Assembly: GCA_964017185.1 (NCBI GenBank)
Contig: OZ024870.1
Location: 25,753,621 to 25,817,620 of the forward strand
DNA from: Rugalucina vietnamica
Lineage: Eukaryota > Mollusca > Bivalvia > Lucinida > Lucinidae
Direction of reading: 5' to 3'
DNA length: 64,000 nt
Shown piece after piece: positions 48,901-60,900 of this stretch (positions within the stretch are counted from its first letter, which is position 1; every line of letters begins with the position of its first letter). Made by a program: the position numbers and the translations under genes. Under the pieces are notes generated by a model. The model was not told the DNA's origin. It saw only the letters and a program-made list of their open reading frames with translations, and searched no databases.

Positions 48901-51900
48901 TTGAAAATCTTGTGACTTCAACAAAAACTAATATTTCTGATTTACGACAAAATTTTTATTTTCCAGAGCCTGCACAAAACACACGCAGAAATCCCATGGC
49001 ATGCATTTGTTTCAGTGAAACATTGAAAAAACAATTGATTCGATGTTTCGAAACATATCGAAACAACGTCAAAGTGCTGACTAAGCTAAATTGCCATAGT
49101 CTTTTTGCCCATATATTCTATACAAGGGTCGACCAAAAAGTAATAAAACTCGCTTTATATATCTGGTCTGGAAATGTTTATTATACCCCCGGCATATACG
49201 AAGTATATAGGGGGTATATAGTTTTTAGCTCACCTGAGCCGAAGGCTCTCAGGTGAGGTTATAGGATAGGGAGGCACCCGGCGTCCGTCCGTCGGCGTCG
49301 TCGTCCGTCGTCCGTCGTCCACCATTTTCAAAGCTCTTCTTCTCTGAAACCGCTTGGCCAATCAAAGCCAAATTTTATGTGAAGCATCAATAGGAAGGGG
49401 GAACCAATGTGTATATAAGAAATCCAGGTCACATGACCAAGATGGCCGCCATGCCCATATATGGTAAAAACCCTTCAAAAATCTTCTTCTCCAGAACCAG
49501 TGGACCGATTTCAACGAAACTTGGCATGAAGCATTGATGGCTCAAGCACTACAATGTGTATATAAATCATGACCCTGTGATGACCTTGACCTATTTTACG
49601 GCAAGGTCAACATAGGTTGCCAATGCATTTGAATGGGGAAAAATTTTTAAGTGTCATTTAAAGTGAAAATCTTGCAGGAAATGGGCAGAAGGACTGAATA
49701 TTGATGATTCTGGAAAAAAATTTGACCCCAGGGGCTCATCTGCCCCCACCCCGGGGCAATATACCTGTACATTACCATAATATTCATACATCATCTCCTC
49801 TGAATTCGCTTGGCCAATCAAAGCCAAATTTTATGTGAAGCATCAAGAGGAAGGGGGGACCAATGTGTAAATAAGAAATCCAGGTCACATGACCAAGATG
49901 GCCGCCATGCCCATATATGGTAAAAACCCTTCAAAAATCTTCTTCTCCAGAACCAATGGACGGATTTCATCAAAACTTGGCATGAAGCATTGATGGCTCA
50001 AGCACTACAATATGTATATAAATCGTGACCCTGAGATGACCTTGACCTTCTTTACCGCAAGGTCAACATAGGTCACCAATGCATTTGAATGGGGAAAAAT
50101 TTTAAACTGTCATTTAAAGTGAAAATCTTGCAGGAAATGGGCAGTGGGACTGAATATTGATGATTCTGAAAAATTTTGACCCCAGGGGCTCATCTGCCCC
50201 CACCCCGGGGCAATATACCTGTACATTACCATCATATTCAAACATCATCTTCTCTGAAACCGCTTGGCCAATCAAAGCCAAATTTTATGTGAAGCATCAA
50301 TAGGAAGGGGGAGCCAATATGTATATAAGAAATCCAGGTCACATGACCAAAATGGCCGCCATGCCCATATATGGTAAAAACCCTTCAAAAATCTTCTTCT
50401 CCAGAACCGGTGGACCAATTTCAACGATACTTGGCATGAAGCATCTATGGCTCAAGCACTACAATGTGTATATAAATATAATCATGACCCTGTGATGACC
50501 TTGACCTTTTTTACGGCAAGGTCAACATAGGTCACCAATGCATTTGAACTGGGAGAACTTTAAAATGTCATATAAAGTGAAAGTCTTACAGGAAATGGGC
50601 AGTAGGACTGAATATTAATGATTCTGAAAAAAAAAAATGGATCCTGGTACTGGGGCTCATCTTCCCCCACCCTGGGGCATTATACATATAAATTCTTCTC
50701 CTCTGAAACCACATAGCCAATTTAAGCCAAATTTTATCTGAAGCACCTATAGGATGGGGGAACCAATGTGTTTATTAATAATCTAGGTTTCATTACCAAG
50801 ATGGCCGCAATGCCCATATAAATCTTTTTCTCTGAACCATTTGACAAATTTCCATGAACTTTGGAGTGAAGCATCGATGGCTAAAGTACTACAATGTATA
50901 TCTAAATCATGACCTGTGACAACCATGACCCAGTTTATGGCAAGGTCAACATGGGTTGCCCATGAATTTGAATGGGAAAAACTGTTAAAATGTCATTTGA
51001 AGGGAAAAGCCAGCAGGAAATTGGCAAATGGACAGAATATTGATTATTCTGAAAAAAGAAAATTGCTCTAGGGCTTCATCTGCCCTTACACTGGGGTTAA
51101 ATACCATTATATTAAAACATGTTTATTGGTACACGTATATGCAGCAGATCTCAGGTGAGCGTTTACAGGACCATTGGTCCTCTGGTTGTCTTTTCTGTGA
51201 AGATGTTTGTGTGCGTGTGTGTGTGTGTGTAAACTTTTTTTCTGTCAAAGATTTCTCTGAAACTACTTGACATAGGATGATGAAATTTGGTACAAACATT
51301 GGGTATGGTAAGTTGTATTGTGTAAGAAAGAATCAGCCATCTCCTGCTTATCAGTCCCTTTATTTATCCATTTTTCTTTCTCTCTGATTGAAATTTCTGT
51401 CACAGATTTCTCAGCTCCTATTTATGCCAGCTTCTTCAAATTTTGTATACATGTGGACAGTCTCCAAGTGTATTGTGTAAGAGAAAATCAGACGGCCAGT
51501 ATTTGTTTTTCCATCCTTTTTCCACTTTGTAGTTTTTCCATCTGTCACTCCTGTATGATGAATATGGAAATTTCTGTCAAAGATTTCTCAGGAACTGCTT
51601 GACATAGGATGTTGAAATTTGGTACAAACATTGGGTATGGTAAGTCGTATTCTGTAAGAAAGAATCGGCCATCTCCTGCTTATCAGTCCGTTTATTCGTC
51701 CATTTTTCTTTCTCTCTGATTGAAATTGCTGTCACAGATTTCTCAGCTCCTATTTATACCAGCTTCTTCAAATTTTATATACATCTAGACAGTGTCCAAG
51801 TGTATTGTGTAAGAGAAAATCAGATAGCCAGTATTTGTTTTTCTATTCTTTTTCCACTTTGTAGTTTTTCCATCTGTCACTCCTGTATAATGAATATGGA

Positions 51901-54900
51901 AATTTTTGTCAAAAATTTCATCAGGAGCTGCTTGACATAGGATGATGAAATTTGGAACAAACATTGGGTATGGTAAGTTGTATTGTGTAAGAAGGAATCA
52001 GCCATCTCCTGCTTATCAGTCACTTTATTTATTCATTTTTCTTTCTCTCTGATTGAAATTTCCGTCACAGATTTCTCAGCTCCTATTTATGCCAGCTTCT
52101 TCAAATTTTGTATACATCTAGACAGTGTCCCAGTGTATTGTGTAAGAGAAAATCAGATGGCTAGTATTTGTTTTTCCATTTTTTCCACATTGTAGTTTTT
52201 CCATCTGTCACTCCTGTACAATGAATAAGGAAATTTCTCAGGAACTGCTTGACATAGGATGATGAAATTTAGTACAAACATTGGGAATGATAAGTTGTGT
52301 TGTGTAAGAAATAATCAGCTATCTCCTGCTATGTTTTTCCATCTGTCACTCAACCCAAAGCCTTTCATTGTGAATATAGTTATTTATGAATATATTTTAT
52401 CTCGAAAAGTTTTTTATTGTTGTTGTTGGATGTAACTTCATGTGAGCTATGCCACGATAAAACCTTTCTTTGGGATCTCAATAGAGGTTGGAGATAGATG
52501 TGGCTATATAGCACAAAATGGTTAGACACTAGCAGTTTCTGATTTAGAATGTTGAGGGATTGATTTTGCAGCTGATCTAAATCACATATTCACATATGAA
52601 CCAGCAGGTTTTCCTTTAATACAGCTCAGGTCTCAGAACTTTGTTTTTAGCTCACCTGAGCCGTCAGGCTCACAAGGTGAGCTTATAGTATACCCATGCT
52701 CCGTCGTCCGTCCGTCCGTCGTCCGTCCGTCGTCCGTCCGTCCGTCGTCCGTCGTCCACCATTTTCAAAGATCTTCTTCTCTGAAACAGCTTGGCCAATC
52801 AAAGCCAAATTTTACATGAAGCATCTATGGGAAGGGGGAACCAATGTTTATATAAATAATCCAGGTCACATGACCAAGATGGCCGCCATGCCCATATATG
52901 GTAAAAACCCTTCAAAAATCTTCTTCTCCGGAACCACTGGACCGATTTCAACCAAACTTGGCATGAAGCATCGATGACTCAAGTACTACAATGTGTATAT
53001 AAATCATGACCTTGCGGTGACCTTGACCTATTTTACGGCAAGGTCAACATAGGTCGCCTTTGCATTTGAATGGGAAAAATTGTTAAATTGTCATTTAAAG
53101 GAAAAATCTTGCAGAAAATGAGCAGTAGGACTGAATATTAATGATTCTGAAAGAAATTGGGCACCAGGGGCTCATCCGCCCCCACCCCGGGGCAATATAC
53201 ATGTATATTATCATAATATTCAAACATCTTCTTCTCTGAAACCGCTTGGCCAATCAAAGCCAAATTTTACATGAAGCATCTATGGGAAGGGGGAACCAAT
53301 GTGTATATAAATAATCCAGGTCACATGACCAAGATGGCCGCCATGCCCATATATGGTAAAAACCCTTCAAAAACTGTCTTCTCCGGAACCACTGGACCGA
53401 TTTCAATGAAACTTGGCATGAAGCATTGATGGCTCAAGCACTACAATATATATATAATTCATGACCTTTTGATGACCTTGACCTATTTTACGGCAAGGTC
53501 AACATAGGTCGCCAATGCATTTGAATGGGGAAAACTTTTAATATGTAATTTAAAGTGAAAGTCTTGCAGGAAATGGGAAGTAGGACTGAATATTAATGAT
53601 TCTGAAAAAAATTGGACCCCAGGGGCTCATCTGCCCCCACCCCGGGGCAATATACATGTATATTCAAACCTCTTCTCCTCTGAAATTGCTTGGCCAATCA
53701 AAGCCAAATTTTATGTGAAGCATCCATAGAATTGGAGAATCAATGTGTATATAAATAATCTAGGTCACATGACAAAGATGGCCACCATGCCCATACATGG
53801 TAAAAACCCATCAAAAATCTTCTTCTCTGAAACCAATAGACTGATTTCAAGGAAACTTGGCGTGAAGCATCGATGGCTAAAGTACTCCAATGTATATATT
53901 TAAATCATGACCCTGTGATGACCTTGACCAAGTTTATGGCAAGGTCAACATGGGTTGCCTATGCATTTGAATTGGGAAAACTGTTAAAATGTCATTTGAA
54001 GGGAAAAGCCAGCACGAAATTGGCAAATGGACAGAATATTGAAGATTCTGAGAAAAGAAAATGGCCCAAGGGCTTCATCTGCCCCTGCACTGGACTTAAA
54101 TACCATAATATTCAAACATGTTTATTGGTATATGCAGCAGATCTCAGGTGAGCGTTTACAGGACCATTGGTCCTCTGGTTATAATTTTCTTAAATTTTTT
54201 TAACAAATCTACACCAGAAGAAGATAACTTGATGTTCTATCTTTGTAGCTTACAGTACACCTGGGTATTCATTTGATGAGACTAGATGTACACCTTTTTC
54301 TGTAATCTGCTTTTTGTCTCAATATGGTATGACCTCTGATGGCTACCGCCGGGGGTATGTGAGCTTTGCTCACTTTTGCTATATTTCAAATAATAATTCA
54401 TCATTGTAAACATTTGCATATAGGCAGAAAATATACCAAGTTTGGTTGAAAATATTCAATGAGTACAAAATGATGAACTTATTTGTAACACGGACTTTCA
54501 GACCTCGCCACACGCCAAAGTTACGTTCGTTCTTTTAGGGGGTACACGAAAATTATCAGATGAAATGCATGCCTAAAATAAATATAAATGAATGAAACTT
54601 TCACAAATCTACAAGAATAAGTTAACATGTGTAAAAGAAAGGTCTTCCTTCCTCAGACTATCCAAACAAAGGCAATGTGTAAAAATACCCATCTCACAAT
54701 TTTAAAATTTCATTATCTGACCAGAAACATTACTTGTGCCAGCTGTTTTGAATCATTGACAATTTGAATTATAAATGCTTTAATCTGTTAAAAGATGAAA
54801 TGATTAATTACATGTATAATGAAACAGATTACGTCTAGTGAATACAGAAAGCCGAATTCAATTAACAGAAAAAAAAAAGAAATTTGCGTCTACGGAGGAC

Positions 54901-57900
54901 TTTGTTTTGATTATATGTGACGTTCTCTGAGATTTTCGGTCTTGTGGAGGTATGACGTGACGTCACAAAACGTGAATTAAAGTTGACGTCACAAAAATGC
55001 ATGCGACGTTAATTGGATTTTTGCGCACTCAGTCACTAGTTTCAAAACGCCGTCTTACAAGAAAAGTTGGAAATTTCTGGTAAGAGCTTGAAATTTCCGA
55101 CTCTTTAATATGTTGACATCATTCACTGTGAAGCACAACAAAACAGGACACTATAACTCAGAGTTACAAAAGTTTTTACAAGGCCAATTAATGCCTTTGC
55201 CAATTAAAAACCCTAAGATGCAATTTGAGGGTGGCGCGTGCTTTCTCTATTTTTCTCATTTATCGTTAGTGCTTTTTATTAAAGCTTTTGGACTTGGATT
55301 CTAAACATAATAAACATTGTAAAAATGTTAAGAACTAAATTTCCGACACTGACTCCACAAGACCTAAAATGTCAGATACTGTCACATATCTGAATGTTTA
55401 GAGCTGCCGTCATTTCAGAATTTTACAGCAAACTTCAAGATATCTTACATAGAGCAATGTGAGGTATTATCGACACCCAGTAGTTATCGACACCCCCTTG
55501 TTATCTTTTCCATTTCATGATGTTCTTATGAAAATAGTGTATTGCAGTATTGTAATTTCACATATAATTATGAATTAGCGCAAAAAATCCTGGAAAGTTA
55601 GGTAGTTGGAGAAAAATTTGACATTTTGAGATTTACTTGTGAAAATTGCAGTCTATTATGCATTGTTGTAAGGGAAGATAACTCAGTCATATGGTTATTT
55701 TCACTAAATAAAAGATTTTCATGCGGATTTTATTCATAAAATGAATTATCATAGGCAATACTTAAAGCAGACCTGGTTAAACTATTCTTAGTCATACATG
55801 CTATTTTGACCTCCAGGGTGTCGATAACTACCTACGTGAATGTACCAAGTGGGTAGTTATCAACACCCCTAAATTAAATTTCTCTAAAATGTGCTATGAT
55901 AAACAAATCTGTCAGGAAAATGGTTTGGTTTTAAGTTAAATTTTCATATAAAAGCAAACAAATCATTTTTATGTACACATCTAAATATTTTTGCTAACTT
56001 AGAATTTTTCATATTTTGGGGGTATTTTTCCCTAAAATTCCCTATTTTTTTCAGCTATGATTTCATAATTTTGCAGATTTTGTCATTGAATGTGTGAAAA
56101 CAGAAATTTTGAGATTTTATATCTGAATTTCAGGAAAATTATTCATTCATTGTCTATTCTATATGAGCAGAACATGCATTTAAGAATGCTGCTTAAGTAA
56201 AATATTATTTTCAACATCAGGATTTAGGGATAACAGGGGTGTTGATAACTACCTGCGGGTGTTGATAACTGCTCACATACGGTACATGACATGATCAAAG
56301 GGTCAATTTCAAAATTTAAACAATAATCAAAAGATCTACTTCTAATTAGCGAAACAGATAGTTGTGCCAACTAAAACAGGTCAATTCAGTATGATATTTA
56401 CAAAAGGGACTTTTTAAAATCAAAATAAGGCTTAAGGTGTCGATAATACCCCACATCGCTCTAGTGTATATTTCAATATTTATGTCTCCCCCCGACAGGC
56501 TCGGGAGACATATTGTTTTTCCCCGTGCGTCTGTCCGTCCGTCCGTCCGTCTGTCTGTCTGTCCGTCACAAATCGTGTCCGCTCTATAACTTGAAAACCG
56601 TTAAAGATTTTTCAATGAAACTTGGTACACTTGTAAACCACGACGAGACGATGTGTCATGCACAAGAACCATAACTCTAGCTTGAGTATTTTTGGAATTA
56701 TTTCCCTTTGATTATTTTCGATACAATTTCGTGTCCGCTGTATAACTTGAAAACCGTTAAAGATTTTTCAATGAAACTTGGTACACTTGTAGACCACGAC
56801 GAGACGATGTGTCATGCACAAGAACCATAACTCTGGCTTGAGTATTTTTGGAGTTATTTCCCTTTGATTATTTTCGATACAATTTCGTGTCCGCTGTATA
56901 ACTTGAAAACCGTTTAAGATTTTTCAATAAAACTTGGTACACTTATTGAGCATGATCAGACGATGTGTTATGCACAAGAACCATAACTCTAGCTTGAGTA
57001 TTTTTGGAGTTATTTCCCTTTGATTATTTTCTATACAATTTCGTGTCCGCTGTATAACTTGAAAACAGTTAAAGATTTTTCAATGAAACTTGGTACATTT
57101 GTAGACCACGACGAGACGATGTGTCATGCACAAGAACCATAACTCTGGCTTGAGTATTTTTGGAGTTATTTCCCTTTGATTATTTTCTATACAATTTCGT
57201 GTCCGCTGTGTAACTTGAAAACCGTTTAAGATTTTTCAATAAAACTTGGTACACTTATTGAGCATGATCAGAGGATGTGTCATGCACAAGAACCATAACT
57301 CTGGCTTGAGTATTTTATGAGTTACTTCCCTTTGATTATTTTCCATACAATATCGTGTCTGCTTTATAACTCGAAAATCGTAAAAGTTATTTCAATGAAA
57401 CTTGGTACACTTATAAAGCACGATGAGATTACGTGTCGTGCTAAAGAACCATAACTCTTGCTTGCATATCTTTGGAGTAATTTCCCTTTGATTATTTTCC
57501 ATACAATTTCGTGTCCACCCTATAATTTGAAAACCGTAAGAGAAATTTCAGTGAAACTTGGTACACTTATAAAGCATGATGAGACGATGTGTCATGCACA
57601 AGAATTATAACTCTTGCTTTCATATCTTTGGAGTTATTTCCCTTTGATTATTATAGCCCCGCTTTGAAAAAGTGGGGGCTATACTGGATTCACCCTGTCC
57701 TTCCGTAGTTCCGTTATTCCGTTATTCTGTTATTCCGTTATTCCGTCCTTCTGTCCTTCTGTCCTTCCGTCCTTCCGACATTTTTGTTTCCATTCATTAT
57801 CTTGAGAATGGCTCAACAGAATCTGACCAAATTTTGAATGCACATCAACATTGACAAGATCTAGCTTGGGATTGTTACCCGTCATTTTTCGCAAAATTTT

Positions 57901-60900
57901 GACGGAGTTATGGCCCTTGATCGATGTCAGAATTTCGTTTCCGCTCAATATCTTGAGAACGAATTGACAGAATCTGACCAAATTTTGTATGCACATCAAC
58001 ATTGACAAGATCTAGCTTGGGATTGTTACCCATCGTTTATCGCAAAATTTTGACGGAGTTATGGCCCTTGATTGACGTCAGAATTTCGTTTCCGCTCAAT
58101 ATCTTGAGAATAAATTGACAGAATCGGACCAAATTTTGTATGCATATCATCATTGACAAGATCTTGCTTGGGATTGTTACCCGTCATTTTTCGCAAAATT
58201 TTGACGGAGTTATGGCCCTTGATTGACGTCAGAATTTCGTTTCCGCTCAATATCTTGAGAACGAATTGACAGAATCGGACCAAATTTTGTATGCACATCA
58301 TCATTGACAGGATCTAGCTTGGGATTGTTACCCGTCATTTTTCACAAAATTTTGACGGAGTTATGGCCCTTGATTAACGTCAGAATTTCGTTTCCGCGTC
58401 AGAATTTCGTTTCCGCTCAATATCTTGAGAACGCATTGACAGAATCCGACCAAATTTTGTATGCACATCAACATTGACATGATCTAGCTTGGGATTGTTA
58501 CCTATTATTATTTGCAAAATTTTGACGGAGTTACGGCCCTTGATCGACATCAGAATTTCGTTTCCGCTCAATATCTTGAGAACGAATTGACAGAATCTGA
58601 CCAAATTTTGTATGCACATCAACATTGACAAGATCTAGCTTGGGATTGTTACCCATCGTTTATCGCAAAATTTTGACGGAGTTATGGCCCTTGATTGACG
58701 TCAGAATTTCGTTTCCGCTCAATATCATGAGAATAAATTGACAGAATCGGACCAAATTTTGTATGCATATCATCATTGACAAGATCTTGCTTGGGATTGT
58801 TACCCGTCATTTTTCGCAAAATTTTGACGGAGTTATGGCCCTTGATTGACGTCAGAATTTCGTTTCCGCTCAATATCTTGAGAACGAATTGACAGAATCG
58901 GACCAAATTTTGTATGCACATCATCATTGACAGGATCTAGCTTGGGATTGTTACCCGTCATTTTTCACAAAATTTTGACGGAGTTATGGCCCTTGATTAA
59001 CGTCAGAATTTCGTTTCCGCGTCAGAATTTCATTTCCGCTCAATATCTTGAGAACGCATTGACAGAATCCGACCAAATTTTGTATGCACATCAACATTGA
59101 CATGATCTAGCTTGGGATTGTTACCTATTATTATTTGCAAAATTTTGACGGAGTTACGGCCCTTGATCGACATCAGAATTTCGTTTCCGCTCAATATCTT
59201 GAGAACGAATTGACAGAATCTGACCAAATTTTGTATGCACATCAACATTGACAAGATCTAGCTTGGGATTGTTACCCATTGTTTATCGCAAAATTTTGAC
59301 GGAGTTATGGCCCTTGATTGACGTCAGAATTTCGTTTCCGCTCAATATCATGAGAATAAATTGACAGAATCGGACCAAATTTTGTATGCATATCATCATT
59401 GACAAGATCTTGCTTGGGATTGTTACCCGTCATTTTTCGCAAAATTTTGACGGAGTTATGGCCCTTGATTGACGTCAGAATTTCGTTTCCGCTCAATATC
59501 TTGAGAACGAATTGACAGAATCGGACCAAATTTTGTATGCACATCATCATTGACAGGATCTAGCTTGGGATTGTTACCCGTCATTTTTCGCAAAATTTTG
59601 ACGGAGTTATGGCCCTTGATTAACGTCAGAATTTCGTTTCCGCTCAATATCTTGAGAACGCATTGACAGAATCCGACCAAATTTTGTATGCACATCAACA
59701 TTGACATGATCTAGCTTGGGATTGTTACCTATTATTATTTGCAAAATTTTGACGGAGTTACGGCCCTTGATTGACATCAGAATTTCGTTTCCGCTCAATA
59801 TCTTGAGAACAAATTGACAGAATCCGACCAAATTTTGTATGCACATCAACATTGACAAGATCTAGCTTGGTATTGTTGCCCGTCATTTTTCGCAAAATTT
59901 TGACGGAGTTATGGCCCTTGATTGACGTCAGAATTTCGTTTCCGCTCAATATCTTGAGAACAAATTGACAGAATCGGACCAAATTTTGTATGCACATCAT
60001 CATTGACAAGATCTAGCTTGGGATTGTTACCCGTCATTTTTCGCAAAATTTTGACGGAGTTACGGCCCTTAATTGATGTCAGAATTTCGTTTCCGCTCAA
60101 TATCTGGAGAACGCATTGACAGAATCCGACCAAATTTTGTATGCACATCAACATTGACAAGATCTAGCTTGGGATTGTAATACCCTTCAGTTTTTGTTAA
60201 ATTTTGACAGAGTTATGGCCCTTAATTAACGTCAGAATTTTGTTTCCGCTCAATATCTTGAGAACGAATTGACAGAATCCAACCAAATTTTGTATGCACA
60301 TCAACATTGACAAGATCTGGCTTGGGATTGTTACCCGTCATTTTTCACAAAATTTTGATGGAGTTAACAGCCCTTGATTGACTTCAGAATTTTGTTTCCG
60401 CTCAATATCTTCAGAACGAATTGACAGAATCCGTCTAAATTTTGTATGCACATCATCATTGACAAGATCTAGCTTTGGATTATTACCGTCATTTTTCGCA
60501 AAATTTTGACAGAGTACGAATTGACATAATCAGACCAAATTTTGTATGAGCATCAATATTGATGAGATCTAGCTTGTGATAGCCTGTGATAGTTACCTGT
60601 CATTGTTTTTTTCACCCTGCAAAAAAAGCTGAGAAGCGGGGCTATAGTCAGATTCTCTGACAATTCTAGTTTTTCCATACAATTTCATGTCCACTCTATA
60701 ACTTGAAAACCCTAAGAAATATTTCAATGAAACTTGGTACACCTATAAAGCACGATGAGATGATGTGTCATGCTAAAGAACCATAACTCTTGCTTGCATA
60801 TCTTTGGAGTTATTTCCCTTTGATTATTTTTCATTCAATTTCGTGTCTGCTCTATAACTCAAAAACCATTAGAGATTTTTCAATGAAACATGGTACACTT

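Larger units (their letters stand above)
49183..54382 (+). mobile_element. Possible Helitron-like element, family E, with two nested family A copies
   Basis: The left end TTATACCCCCGGCATATACG with a hairpin partner resembles family C. It is interrupted 44 bp in by family A, then resumes with a TGTG-rich run and the ~333 bp tandem units. The right end is tentative: GGCTACCGCCGGGGGTATGT followed by the hairpin TGAGCTTTGCTCA and CTAT near 54382, which resembles the family C end but lacks a clean CTRR. Confidence 0.4.

Noticed and set aside
57730-60160. Series of ~83-residue minus-strand ORFs of near-identical sequence (CIQNLVRFCQFVLKILSGNE..)
   Set aside because: They are translations of the 151-bp satellite units; 151 is not a multiple of three, so each unit shifts frame and ends the ORF. 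The same series appears at 24757-25733. Not genes.
57653-60669. CRISPR-like regular repeat array
   Set aside because: The whole 151-bp unit repeats with no unique spacers, and the context is a eukaryotic transposon core.
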